This document shows positions 1 to 8,802 of a DNA stretch of 64,000 nucleotides, piece by piece. The number at the start of each line of letters is the position of its first letter. The stretch's first letter is position 1. The position numbers and the translations under genes were made by a program. The notes below the pieces were generated by a model, which worked only from the letters and a program-made list of their open reading frames with translations, searched no databases and was not told the origin of the DNA. Origin of the DNA: Flavobacterium lindanitolerans (lineage in GTDB: Bacteria; Bacteroidota; Bacteroidia; Flavobacteriales; Flavobacteriaceae); assembly GCF_002846575.1 (NCBI RefSeq), contig NZ_PJND01000007.1, positions 1,488,001-1,552,000 on the forward strand, written 5' to 3'.

Positions 1-1
1 A

Positions 2-886
2 AGACGCCATATTGTAAAAGGCGACGGGAATACTACGACGTCAATGGGTGTGAAAGCGGCAAAAATTGCAATTGAACGTTCCGGTGTAGCAAAAGAGGAC
101 ATCGATTTTATCATTTTTGCTACCCTAAGTCCTGACTACTATTTTCCAGGTCCTGGAGTTTTAGTACAGAGAGATTTAGGATTGAATACCGTTGGAGCGT
201 TGGATATCCGAAACCAATGTTCAGGATTTGTATATGCCTTGTCAATTGCAGACCAGTATATCAAGACCGGAATGTATAAAAACATCCTGATTATCGGCTC
301 TGAAGTACATTCGACAGGATTGGACATGACAACACGCGGACGTGGCGTTTCTGTAATTTTTGGAGATGGTGCAGGAGCCGCAATCATTTCAAGAGAAGTA
401 GATACAAACAAAGGAATTTTGTCGACGCATCTGCATTCTGAAGGACAATATGCGGAAGAACTTATTGTAAAAGCTCCGGGAATGGGCGGACGATGGGTGA
501 CAGATATTATTGCTGATAATGACCCGAATGATGAAAGCTATTTCCCATACATGAACGGACAGTTTGTGTTTAAAAACGCAGTAGTTCGTTTCAGTGAAGT
601 AATTATGGAAGGATTAAAAGCCAGCAATTTGGATGTTTCTGATATCAATATGCTGATTCCGCATCAGGCGAATTTGAGGATTTCCCAATTCATCCAGCAA
701 AAATTCAAACTGGCAGACGACCAGGTTTATAATAATATCCAGAAATACGGAAATACTACCGCAGCTTCTATTCCAATTGCCTTGACAGAAGCCTGGGAAC
801 AAGGAAAAATAAAATCTGGCGACCTTGTGGTATTGGCTGCTTTTGGAAGTGGCTTCACCTGGGGAAGTGTTGTTATTCGTTGGTAA
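2..886 (+). CDS. 3-oxoacyl-ACP synthase III family protein (KASIII/FabH-like), 5' end missing
   Basis: This is a ketoacyl-ACP synthase III-type condensing enzyme. The family joins an acyl-CoA starter to malonyl-ACP in fatty acid or secondary lipid synthesis in the cytoplasm. The reading frame is open to the window edge, with coding-like residues before the first ATG at 44, so the true start lies outside. The thiolase-fold triad is visible: Cys in NQCSG (codon 218-220), His in IPHQAN (662-664) and Asn in YGNTT (752-754). The stretch GDGAGA, typical of the fold, is present around 364-381. About 294 codons are visible out of the usual 330-350. I cannot tell housekeeping FabH from a paralogue used in another pathway, because the start and upstream neighbours are absent. 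Confidence 0.85.
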   Translation, partial: RRHIVKGDGNTTTSMGVKAAKIAIERSGVAKEDIDFIIFATLSPDYYFPGPGVLVQRDLGLNTVGALDIRNQCSGFVYALSIADQYIKTGMYKNILIIGSEVHSTGLDMTTRGRGVSVIFGDGAGAAIISREVDTNKGILSTHLHSEGQYAEELIVKAPGMGGRWVTDIIADNDPNDESYFPYMNGQFVFKNAVVRFSEVIMEGLKASNLDVSDINMLIPHQANLRISQFIQQKFKLADDQVYNNIQKYGNTTAASIPIALTEAWEQGKIKSGDLVVLAAFGSGFTWGSVVIRW

Positions 887-889
887 AAA

Positions 890-1128
890 AGTGGCTAAGG
901 TTCTAAGTAGCTAAGGTACTAAGGTTCTAAGTTGAAAAACAGTAAAAAAGGTAAACAAGGTTCTAAGTGGCTAAGGTACTAAAGTCCTTAAGTTGAAGAA
1001 TTCCCAAAACCTTAGTGTTTTAGTAAATCAGAACCTTAGGCCCTCAATAATATGATTTTGGCAACGTTATTGTAAAATAAAGTCTTAGTCAAAGAAACTC
1101 AAAACCTTAGTACCTCAGTACCTCAAAA
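890..1128. repeat. 8-bp periodic CTAAGGTN repeat cluster, direct and inverted blocks
   Basis: Immediately after the stop of the upstream gene, five uninterrupted 8-mers start with CTAAG: CTAAGGTT, CTAAGTAG, CTAAGGTA, CTAAGGTT and CTAAGTTG (895-934). A second direct block lies at about 955-995. Two inverted blocks at about 1007-1047 and 1098-1126 read, on the minus strand, as 8-mers such as TTGAGGTA, CTGAGGTA and CTAAGGTT. Direct and inverted blocks could pair into long hairpins. The same family recurs at 57780-57975. No spacers or cas genes are present, so this is not a CRISPR array. Confidence 0.8.
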
Positions 1129-1130
1129 AA

Positions 1131-1628
1131 ATGCTCCTCCTAATCATCCCAATCTCAATTCTTCTCTACTATTTTTATCGTGGGGAAAAATTGCCGAAAG
1201 ATAAGATTATCGACAGGATAGAAGTTTATAAGTCAAAAAGGAAAATGAATGTCTATTCCGGTGGGATTCTTTTAAAAACCTATAAGATAGCTTTGGGCAA
1301 AAATCCGGTAGGACATAAAGAAATTGAAGGCGACTGTAAAACTCCGGAAGGGACTTATACGATTGACGGAAAGAATCCGGAAAGTGCTTTTCACAAAAAC
1401 CTGGGAGTTTCATATCCTAATGAAAAAGATTTGGAAGATGCCGCAGCTTTAGGGAAATCAGCCGGAGGTGATATAAAAATTCACGGACTTCGGAACGGGA
1501 GGGGCTATCGGTCAAAGTTCCACCGATGGAAAGATTGGACGGCCGGTTGTATTGCCGTAACCGATTATGAAATTGATGAATTGTATGAGGCGGTAAAAGT
1601 AGGCGCAGAAATAGAAATATTTCCTTAA
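1131..1628 (+). CDS. Membrane-anchored L,D-transpeptidase family protein (YkuD-type)
   Basis: The 165-residue product has an N-terminal hydrophobic segment (residues 1-17), likely a membrane anchor that places the rest in the periplasm. The YkuD catalytic fold follows. His118 in IHGL and Cys140 in TAGC match the conserved His and the S/T-x-G-C nucleophile motif of enzymes that make 3-3 peptidoglycan crosslinks or attach proteins to peptidoglycan. It lacks the LysM or peptidoglycan-binding domain that many larger homologues carry. The ATG at 1131 follows directly on the repeat cluster and has no strong ribosome site, as is usual in this phylum. The gene stands alone and ends at a hairpin. The family is clear, but whether it is a transpeptidase or a carboxypeptidase cannot be told. 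Confidence 0.8.
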   Translation: MLLLIIPISILLYYFYRGEKLPKDKIIDRIEVYKSKRKMNVYSGGILLKTYKIALGKNPVGHKEIEGDCKTPEGTYTIDGKNPESAFHKNLGVSYPNEKDLEDAAALGKSAGGDIKIHGLRNGRGYRSKFHRWKDWTAGCIAVTDYEIDELYEAVKVGAEIEIFP

Positions 1629-1650
1629 ATGGCAGTTGTATAAAATAGAA

Positions 1651-1680
1651 AAACTCGGAGGCATCACTTCCGAGTTTTTC
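1651..1680. terminator. Rho-independent terminator, probably bidirectional
   Basis: A 9-bp stem AAACTCGGA/TCCGAGTTT (1651-1659 with 1669-1677) is followed by T residues on the plus strand and preceded by A residues. It can therefore end both the L,D-transpeptidase gene and the convergent TonB-dependent receptor gene. Confidence 0.75.
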
Positions 1681-1720
1681 ATTTTTAACCCAATATATAA
1701 AAAAACCTAAAAATTGATTC

Positions 1721-4132
1721 TTAGAACATACCGCCACCTTGTTTGGTATTGTCTTCACGGTACTTTCTTTGAAGTGCCCTGTTTTTACCTCCACCAAACA
1801 TATAGTTGATTCCGAAGTAAAGACTCTGGCTTTCCCATCTGAAAGTTCCTGTGCTTGGATAAGGGTGTTTGCTGTCGAAACCGTATTCCATCATATTGAA
1901 GACATCATTGAAACGAACGCTGAAGTTCAGTTTGTTGTTTAGCAATGAATAACGGCCTCCCATATCAATCTTATACATGTCCTTGCTGTCGTTTTGGATT
2001 CCGTCAACACCACTTCTAAAGAATCCGAACAGAAGGAAACTTAAATTTTTTGTCGCTTTGAAGTTACTGTTCAGTCTTGCATTAAATGCGGCTGCATCAA
2101 TTTCTTTTCTTACAAAATCAAATTGGTCTGTTGTTCCGGGTCTCAATACAGAAACCAGACCTTTTTGGGTAATGTTTGAGAAGTCTACAGAAGGCTGTAC
2201 ATCCCACCATTTTGTGATTTTGTAGTTCGCAGACACTTCAAATCCGTAAGCAGAGTTGTTGTCAAAGTTAGCCCAACTCATAATCAGGTCATTTGGATTG
2301 TCTGTTGTTTCGTCAGAATATAAAACCCTGTTGATTTCGTCATTAATCAATCTGTAGTAAATACCTCCGGTAATTGAACCTTTTGAAAGTATTCTGGTGT
2401 AGTTCAATTCTACAGAGTTGGTAAACTGTGGCTCCAATTCCTGATTACCTAAACCGGTAACCAAAGGCGTTGCAAATTCCCTGATTGGTTTTGTCTGCTC
2501 CAAACTTGGTCTGTCAACACGACGGCTGTAACTTAACTGGAACATGTTTTTCTCTGTCAGGTTATACGTAAGGTAAGCCGATGGATAAACAGTAAAATAA
2601 TCGTCATCAAAGGCTACATTGCTATTGTTTACATTCAGGTTGGCTTTTACTTTGTAGCTTTCAAAACGTGCTCCAAGCTGGTAGCTGAACTTTTCAAACT
2701 TTTGTCCGAAAGTAGCATAAGCAGAATAAATATCTATATCGTAGGTATAGTTTGAACTTCTGTTTTCAATCGGAACCAATAAGTTTCCGGTTGTATAATC
2801 ATTGGTTGTTCTTGTAATTCTTGCCTCAGCACCCAATTCAAGAGTTGACTTTTCAGACAAAGGATTTACGTAATCCAGGTTTAAAGTTGTCGTTTTTCTT
2901 TCATCCTTGATTTTATCACCATAAACAACCTGTTCTGCCGGAGTATTGAATGTCGTTGTATTGAAGTTCGCATTTTGAGTCTGCTCATAATCGTTATAGT
3001 TTCCTTCAAAATCCAAAGTATGTCCTTCTTTTGCAAACTTATGCTTATAGGCCAGGTTGTAGGCTCCGCTATTATTGTCTGTTTTATATCTTCCCAGTTG
3101 AAGCACATTTGGCAGGTCGCCATTCAAATAGCGGATATCGGTATCTACATTTCCTTTACCATTCATAGAGTTTTGGTTCGTATAGAATGAAAGCGTATTG
3201 TTATCATCGATGTAGTAGTCCATGCCAATCTTATACAAATAAGATTCGTTGTCGTTTACAATATCAAGTACTTGCTGTGAATTGTTGTCAAATCTTTGGA
3301 TGAAACCATCATTGTAATATTTTCCGAAGTTGCTACCTGCATTCCCGAAGAAGTTTACTTTTCCTGTTCTGTAGTTCATATCCAGAGAGTTGTTGAATTT
3401 GGCATCTTTGGCAAAAGTAATTCCGGAATTCAAGCTTCCGTTAAAACCATTATTGGAGTTTTTGTGCAAGACAATATTGATGATACCCGACATTCCTTCC
3501 GGATTGTATTTCGCGCTCGGGTTTGTAATCAATTCAATTTTCTTGATTGAGGTAGAAGGAATTTGCTTTAGCAATTGAGCGGGGTCTATGTTGGTTGGTC
3601 TTCCGTCTACCAATACTCTGACATTTTGGTTTCCTCTCAAAGAGATTTTTCCATCCTGGTCAACATTCACCGTTGGAATGTTGTTCATGATTTCAGAAGC
3701 CGTTGCACCTGCCGTAGTAAGGTCACGCCCCACGTTGATTACTTTTCGGTCGATTTTCTGCTCTATCGTTGAACGCTCTGCAATAACTTCAACACCTTCC
3801 AGTTGTGTTGCTTCGTCTGCAAGCGTAATTCTGTTCAAAGACAGGCTTTTTTGACCGGAAGCCAAATCTGCTTTTCCGTTATAAGGCTTGTATCCGATAA
3901 ACTGTATTTCGATATCGTAATTTTTAGGAGCAAGTCCTTTTACTTCGAAATCACCATTGTCGTCTGTGATACTTCCTGTAATTACTGCTGTGCCTTCCTT
4001 AATCGTTACCGTAGCATAAGAAATTGGCTGCCCTGATTTGTCGACCACTTTTCCGGTAATCGTTAAATTGTTTTGTGCCTGCATAGAAAGCAAAGGCATA
4101 ATAAGGCATAGAAAAAATAATTTTAGTCTCAT
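1721..4132 (-). CDS. TonB-dependent receptor / outer-membrane beta-barrel family protein
   Basis: This is an outer-membrane protein of about 803 residues. I place the start at the ATG at 4132, which gives a clean signal peptide (hydrophobic core then SMQAQ). The upstream in-frame ATG at 4165 overlaps a -7 promoter element and is unlikely. After the signal peptide comes a carboxypeptidase-regulatory-like beta-sandwich (about residues 20-105: TGKVVDKSG...ATVTI...). A plug-like domain follows (VLVDGRPTN, then SIKKIELITNPSAKY...GMSGIINIVL), and then a long barrel rich in aromatic residues and Asn. This matches the outer-membrane beta-barrel receptor family common in Bacteroidota. No SusD-like partner lies next to it, so the substrate cannot be inferred. 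It may import a ligand with TonB or have a non-transport role. Confidence 0.88.
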   Translation of the reverse strand: MRLKLFFLCLIMPLLSMQAQNNLTITGKVVDKSGQPISYATVTIKEGTAVITGSITDDNGDFEVKGLAPKNYDIEIQFIGYKPYNGKADLASGQKSLSLNRITLADEATQLEGVEVIAERSTIEQKIDRKVINVGRDLTTAGATASEIMNNIPTVNVDQDGKISLRGNQNVRVLVDGRPTNIDPAQLLKQIPSTSIKKIELITNPSAKYNPEGMSGIINIVLHKNSNNGFNGSLNSGITFAKDAKFNNSLDMNYRTGKVNFFGNAGSNFGKYYNDGFIQRFDNNSQQVLDIVNDNESYLYKIGMDYYIDDNNTLSFYTNQNSMNGKGNVDTDIRYLNGDLPNVLQLGRYKTDNNSGAYNLAYKHKFAKEGHTLDFEGNYNDYEQTQNANFNTTTFNTPAEQVVYGDKIKDERKTTTLNLDYVNPLSEKSTLELGAEARITRTTNDYTTGNLLVPIENRSSNYTYDIDIYSAYATFGQKFEKFSYQLGARFESYKVKANLNVNNSNVAFDDDYFTVYPSAYLTYNLTEKNMFQLSYSRRVDRPSLEQTKPIREFATPLVTGLGNQELEPQFTNSVELNYTRILSKGSITGGIYYRLINDEINRVLYSDETTDNPNDLIMSWANFDNNSAYGFEVSANYKITKWWDVQPSVDFSNITQKGLVSVLRPGTTDQFDFVRKEIDAAAFNARLNSNFKATKNLSFLLFGFFRSGVDGIQNDSKDMYKIDMGGRYSLLNNKLNFSVRFNDVFNMMEYGFDSKHPYPSTGTFRWESQSLYFGINYMFGGGKNRALQRKYREDNTKQGGGMF

Positions 4133-4162
4133 TGGGTTATTTTTGATTGATGATTGATGTTG

Positions 4163-4170
4163 CAAATGTA
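4163..4170 (-). promoter_or_regulatory. Putative -7 element TACATTTG of the TonB-dependent receptor gene
   Basis: On the minus strand this reads TACATTTG, matching the Bacteroidota -7 consensus TAnnTTTG. It lies 30 nt upstream of the chosen start at 4132. No convincing -33 TTG at the expected spacing was found. Confidence 0.55.
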
Positions 4171-4323
4171 TTTATTTTTTTATTAATATGTAATACATAG
4201 TACTAGTTTATACAAAAATTAACATCTTTTTAATATTGAACAAGATTTTAGTTGCCTATATAGACTACAGAAATTAAAATATGTTACACTATTTTTTATA
4301 TTTAAATTCATTCCAAACAATAA

Positions 4324-4348
4324 AAAGCTTCCTGTTTAGGGAAGCTTT
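4324..4348 (-). terminator. Terminator of the T9SS type B protein gene
   Basis: The stem AAAGCTTCC/GGAAGCTTT (4324-4332 and 4340-4348) is followed on the minus strand by a T-rich run. It lies 30 nt past the stop codon of the large surface protein gene. Confidence 0.7.
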
Positions 4349-4377
4349 CTGATTAGGTGTATGTTAGCGTTTCGGAT

Positions 4378-7300
4378 TTATCGTTTCATAGCGAAATGGG
4401 CCCTGAATTCTTTTGTAACGCCGTTTTCTGTATAGATGACTTTGAACCAATAATCTGTGGAAGGCATAGGAGCGTTATTATAAAATCCGTCCCAGCCACC
4501 GGGTTGCGATGGTTTTATTTGTTTCAGTAATTTGCCATAACGGTCAAAAATGTAGATAACGGCTTCCGGTTGGTGCGCTAAATCCCAAATGTTCCAATAG
4601 TCATTATAACCATCTCCGTTTGGAGTGAAATATCTTGGATAATTAATTACAAAAGCAGTAATTGTTGTTTTTTCACATCCGTTCAAATCGTCTACCGTTA
4701 TGGTATGCTCACCGGAAGAAACATTTTCAAAAACGTTACTGGATTGAAAGGGTCCGTTGTCGAGTTGGTAGACATAATTGCCTCCAACGCCGGTCGCTGT
4801 GACTATAATGCTTTGATTGTCGCCAAATGTATTGGTTACGACATAGGTGACGGTTGCTTTTTCGGAATGTACAACTTCAACGCTCGTAAGTTTTGAAGGA
4901 CAGCCTGTCGTGTTATTGGTCGCAATTACGGAATACGTTCCCGGAGCTGTTGCCGTATAGGAACTGCCTGTTGCTCCTGCAATTGGCCCGTTCTCATCAA
5001 ACCATTCAAATGTATGGGTTGAACTGCTAAGTCCTGTTTGCATGGTATGGGAACTGACTAACTGGTTGGTTTCACTGTTAATACAAACAGTTCCTTCTCT
5101 TGGACGCGGTTCCGGTAAGCGGCGTACCGTTAGTCGGATAGGCATAATATCATAACAGATGTCTGAAATCCTGCTCGAAACCCTTACATAAATTGTCTGC
5201 ATGGTAGAAGATGTTACCGGATTCGTTCTTCTTAGGGCGTCGTTTTCAGATTCAAAATATTCCACAAGATAATCTGCCGGTAATTGGCTGCCCAGTGCAA
5301 AGTCCGTAAACGGAGTGAGGTCAAATGAGGTAAAGCCATCATTAACGTCGTCGTTATCGCAAGTTATTTTCAAATCTTCGGGGATAGGATTTACCGTTGG
5401 AGTTGTGACAATGGTGATTGGGAATATATTATCATCAGAACAGATTTCGCCACGGTTGTCTATTTCAGCATAAATATAAAGCGTTTCGCTGGCGGTGATA
5501 ACTTCGCCCGCATGCCTTAGCGTTCCCTGTCCGCCACTTTGCGTATAATAATTTCCAACCGTCAGCGGTGGAAGCACGTAGCTGTCACAGCTAATAGCAG
5601 GGTCAGGTGAATCGGCTTCAATGCCTACAATTGTTATTGTAAAGCTGTTTTGGGCACTACACGGAGGTTCTGTTGTGCTGATAGCATAGATATAAATAGT
5701 TTGCGTTTGGGAAATAACGTCTCCCGCATTAAGAATTCTTCCTTGTCCGTTAGGTTCGGTATAATAATTACCCACAGCCAAAGGAGTTAAGGTATAAGGC
5801 TGGCAGGTTGGTCCAATGTCAGACCTCGAACTGATTTGCGGAATAGGGTTAATGGTCACCAGATAACTGATTTCATTAGTACAGTTTTGTCCCGGAAGTA
5901 CGGGTTTGTAAATATAAATCCGCTGTGTACTGTATATTGTTTGTCCGGCAAGCATCATCGTTCCGGTTCCGTTAGAACCGGTATAATAATTTCCAACCGT
6001 AATAGGAGGCAGTGTATAGCTGCCGCAAACTGTAATATCTTCCGGTATGGAATCAAACGGGTCGGATATGATAACATCAAAATGGACATTGTCTGTACAG
6101 TTTGGGTTTTCGGTTGTGGCAACATATATATAAATTGTCTGCGAAGTAGTGATTATTGTTCCTGCCGGAATCTGCGTTCCTGAACCGGCTGGTCCTGTGT
6201 AATAATTTCCGATAGGCAGTGAGGGTAGCGTATAGCTTGAACAATTCTCAGCATTAGGTGGAGTGTCGATTCTGATAAACACTGTAAATTCTTTCTCGTC
6301 CTCGCATATATCGTTCTGTACGTAAGCATAAAGCGTTTGTGTAGCAGTAATTGTCGTACCCGCCGGCACTATGGCTCCCGTTCCTCCAGGCAGCGTATAA
6401 TAATTTCCAAAAGGCAGGGCAGGCAATACATAAGAGTCGCAGTCGAATACGGAAGAAATTTCAGGAAGATTCTCAAATGGTATGATTTCAACATCAAAAC
6501 TACCATCAATAATACAGAAAGGCTCTTCAGGAAACTGATAATACACAAAAATAGTTTGGGTGTTTCTGATTACGGTTCCGGCAGCAATCTGTGTACCGTT
6601 TCCGCCAGATTGGGTGTAATAATTTCCAAAAGGCAAGGTTGGCAAAGTATAGCTGGTGCAATACCTTCCGTCAGGCGGAATTAATGACTCCGGGTCAATA
6701 ATGGTCACTCTGAAACTGCTTTGGTTTGTACAGTTGGGTGAGCCTCCCGTTTGGTTAAACACATAAACGGTTTGCGTTTCTGTAATAACATCGCCCGGAA
6801 GGAGTGGTGTTCCTGTTCCGTTAGATCCGGAAAAATAATTTCCGTTTGTTAAAGGAGTCAATTCGTGCTGGTCGCACACGATTACATTTTCCAGTCTGTC
6901 TACAGGAGGGAGGTTTTTTACGAAAATCTGAAAGCTGGTTGTGTCATAACAGTCTGTATCAGTTTTGTTTTCTATCCTGACATAAATCGTCTGATTGCCT
7001 CCTGTTGTGTAGCCTGTTGATGGAAGCGGGTTGCTTCCGGCCTGCGCATTTGGAAGAGATGTATAATATGAAATAGTATAAATATCTGTAGAAAGTCCGT
7101 TCAGGACAGAGGAATCCTGTACCGCAAAACTAAAGTCGGCATCTGTAGCGTCCAAAGCTACGGCACATTCTGTCATATCATTAGGCTGTGTTGCGGTTGG
7201 TGGTGCAATCAAAAGCAGGTCGAACGATTTGATTGTGATACAACCGTTTGTGTTGCGAATCCGTACGTAGATGGTTTCATTTCCCGCGCTTGGACGAATA

Positions 7301-8547
7301 GCAGGGAGAATGTTGGCTCCGCTTTCTGCATCTGCTCTGCTGGCGTGATAAGAAAGTGTAACGCCGGGGTCAATACCAGACAAAATAATAGGCGTGTTGT
7401 AGGACAAGTCATAATTATAAGAGGCTTGCCCCGTGTTGCATTTATATAATGTATGTGGTTCCGGTGTAATCAGTTCAGGATAATATTCCACTACTATAGT
7501 ATCAGTAACCGGAGCCTCACACGGAAATAGTGTATTGTTGTAAGTGACAGAGTAGGTTCCCGGTTCATTGATGACAAGTTCGTCAACATCTCCGCCAATT
7601 GGATTTCCATCTTTTAGCCAGGAGAAAGAATAAGTGGCCGGGTCTAATTCGGTAGTAAGCGTATGTGTTGCGCCCTGACAAATAGCCGTTTGGCTGGCAA
7701 TGGTCAAATCAGGACCCAAAACATCCTGACCAATATTAAAGCTGTCTGACGAAAGAAAAATGGCAGAATCTGATTTGTAGTCGGAGCGGTCGGCAATAAC
7801 CAGTTTGATATGGTAGGGCGTATTTGGGATCAGGACCGATGAAGCCTGAAAAAGTACTGTCTGTCCGTTGAAGTTAATCGCAGAACCCAATGCCTCCGAA
7901 CCTCCGTTAAATCGTCCGAAATATTCCGGATTGGCTGAAGGGCATGATGAATTGTAAAGAAAATCGCGAATCGTCAAGACAGAAATCGGGGTGTTCGTAT
8001 TTGGAATTACGGCCAGATTTTGGGTGACTCCCGTATTCAGGTTGGTGAGAAGAAAGGCAAAGGCATCAGAAAAGTTACACTGCGAATTACCATATTCTTC
8101 AGAAGCAAACAGAAAATCCATACTGAAATTTGAAGAAATAGGCACGAAATCAAACTCAAGTACGGTAGCATTTACAGAATTCATGGTGATTCCTGCTGCT
8201 ACCAGCACATTTTCCAAATCGGTATCGCCTATCCATGCCGGATTATCTCCGTCATTGAGTGTTGAATTGTTTGGTCCGGGAGCACGGTTTGCATCGCCTG
8301 TGGTCAATAGGACACCACTTGGTATAGGGAAATTAGGATTGGTGTTCTGGAAATAGCCAATACCGTTGCTGGAACCAAAATTGGTTCCGGTCCGCCATGA
8401 AATATTCGTTACTTCTGTACAAGGGGAGTTTACCAGAACATTGGTGACAAGTTCAGGAACTGTACGGGTTGACGTATCGACAGTTATGGCCTGGGAATAG
8501 CCAACTATTGGCAATAATGCCAATAAAATCAATAGGTTATTTTTCAT
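4378..8547 (-). CDS. Large T9SS type B sorted surface protein, choice-of-anchor L domain plus seven repeats
   Basis: The 1389-residue protein starts with a signal peptide (about residues 1-19, ending GYSQA). An N-terminal region of about 240 residues resembles the choice-of-anchor L domain (FLFASEEYGN...SDAFAFLL). Ig/PKD-like segments follow. Then come seven tandem repeats of about 70 residues (about 548-1050), each with a core like C-x-SYTLP-x-L-x-x-GNYYT, a Gly-rich turn, AGT-x-I, TQT-x-Y-x-Y and a Cys near the end. The C-terminus (YFTPNGDGYND...WDGFYNN-x-PMPS-x-DYWF) is the gliding-motility-associated type B sorting domain used by the type IX secretion system, so export to the cell surface is expected. 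It is probably an adhesin, but the ligand is unknown. The gene is monocistronic, with its own promoter and terminator. Confidence 0.9.
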   Translation of the reverse strand: MKNNLLILLALLPIVGYSQAITVDTSTRTVPELVTNVLVNSPCTEVTNISWRTGTNFGSSNGIGYFQNTNPNFPIPSGVLLTTGDANRAPGPNNSTLNDGDNPAWIGDTDLENVLVAAGITMNSVNATVLEFDFVPISSNFSMDFLFASEEYGNSQCNFSDAFAFLLTNLNTGVTQNLAVIPNTNTPISVLTIRDFLYNSSCPSANPEYFGRFNGGSEALGSAINFNGQTVLFQASSVLIPNTPYHIKLVIADRSDYKSDSAIFLSSDSFNIGQDVLGPDLTIASQTAICQGATHTLTTELDPATYSFSWLKDGNPIGGDVDELVINEPGTYSVTYNNTLFPCEAPVTDTIVVEYYPELITPEPHTLYKCNTGQASYNYDLSYNTPIILSGIDPGVTLSYHASRADAESGANILPAIRPSAGNETIYVRIRNTNGCITIKSFDLLLIAPPTATQPNDMTECAVALDATDADFSFAVQDSSVLNGLSTDIYTISYYTSLPNAQAGSNPLPSTGYTTGGNQTIYVRIENKTDTDCYDTTSFQIFVKNLPPVDRLENVIVCDQHELTPLTNGNYFSGSNGTGTPLLPGDVITETQTVYVFNQTGGSPNCTNQSSFRVTIIDPESLIPPDGRYCTSYTLPTLPFGNYYTQSGGNGTQIAAGTVIRNTQTIFVYYQFPEEPFCIIDGSFDVEIIPFENLPEISSVFDCDSYVLPALPFGNYYTLPGGTGAIVPAGTTITATQTLYAYVQNDICEDEKEFTVFIRIDTPPNAENCSSYTLPSLPIGNYYTGPAGSGTQIPAGTIITTSQTIYIYVATTENPNCTDNVHFDVIISDPFDSIPEDITVCGSYTLPPITVGNYYTGSNGTGTMMLAGQTIYSTQRIYIYKPVLPGQNCTNEISYLVTINPIPQISSRSDIGPTCQPYTLTPLAVGNYYTEPNGQGRILNAGDVISQTQTIYIYAISTTEPPCSAQNSFTITIVGIEADSPDPAISCDSYVLPPLTVGNYYTQSGGQGTLRHAGEVITASETLYIYAEIDNRGEICSDDNIFPITIVTTPTVNPIPEDLKITCDNDDVNDGFTSFDLTPFTDFALGSQLPADYLVEYFESENDALRRTNPVTSSTMQTIYVRVSSRISDICYDIMPIRLTVRRLPEPRPREGTVCINSETNQLVSSHTMQTGLSSSTHTFEWFDENGPIAGATGSSYTATAPGTYSVIATNNTTGCPSKLTSVEVVHSEKATVTYVVTNTFGDNQSIIVTATGVGGNYVYQLDNGPFQSSNVFENVSSGEHTITVDDLNGCEKTTITAFVINYPRYFTPNGDGYNDYWNIWDLAHQPEAVIYIFDRYGKLLKQIKPSQPGGWDGFYNNAPMPSTDYWFKVIYTENGVTKEFRAHFAMKR
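5400..6905 (-). repeat. Seven tandem ~70-residue coding repeats inside the T9SS surface protein
   Basis: The motif GNYYT (once GNYFS) recurs seven times at regular spacing. Each time it is preceded by a Cys and Leu-Pro-rich strand and followed by TQT/SET-x-Y-x-Y. Copies differ clearly in sequence, so the array is old and not a recent slip-strand expansion. Two conserved Cys per unit suggest one disulfide per domain. Confidence 0.85.
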
Positions 8548-8616
8548 ATCAAAATCTGGGCAAATTTTTTGATACTCACTTAATAAAAATTGGGGCTTTT
8601 ATTTGAAAGTTCATAG

Positions 8617-8649
8617 CAAAGATAGGTATTCGCGTCAACGAAATACAAA
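8617..8649 (-). promoter_or_regulatory. Promoter of the T9SS type B protein gene
   Basis: On the minus strand this reads TTTG (8649-8646), 21 nt, then TATCTTTG (8624-8617). It fits the Bacteroidota -33/-7 pattern and lies 70 nt upstream of the start codon. Confidence 0.65.
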
Positions 8650-8773
8650 TAATTCCGATTAAATGTTAATATTTATGATATTGTATATTAATAATCTTAC
8701 AGATTTGTTTAAAACAGGAAAAAACATCTTTTTGGAATTAAAATTTTGCCTTCCTAAATTCAGTCAGAATTAA

Positions 8774-8781
8774 TATCTTTG
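8774..8781 (+). promoter_or_regulatory. Putative -7 element TATCTTTG of argS
   Basis: TATCTTTG followed by CAC is a perfect match to TAnnTTTG. It lies 21 nt upstream of the argS ATG. The nearest TTG upstream (8746-8748) is spaced 25 nt away, longer than usual. Confidence 0.6.
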
Positions 8782-8802
8782 CACGCTTAAAAAACACTTA
8801 AA

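Noticed and set aside
890..1128. Possible CRISPR array
   Set aside because: Units are 8 bp with no 30-bp spacers, orientation flips, and there are no cas genes.
1721..4132. Polysaccharide utilisation locus (SusC/SusD)
   Set aside because: No SusD-like lipoprotein or glycoside hydrolase lies near either TonB-dependent receptor, and the beta-helix protein is far away.
5836..6684. Two plus-strand open frames of about 115 codons
   Set aside because: They are antisense to the seven coding repeats of the surface protein, and their openness follows from the repeated codons.
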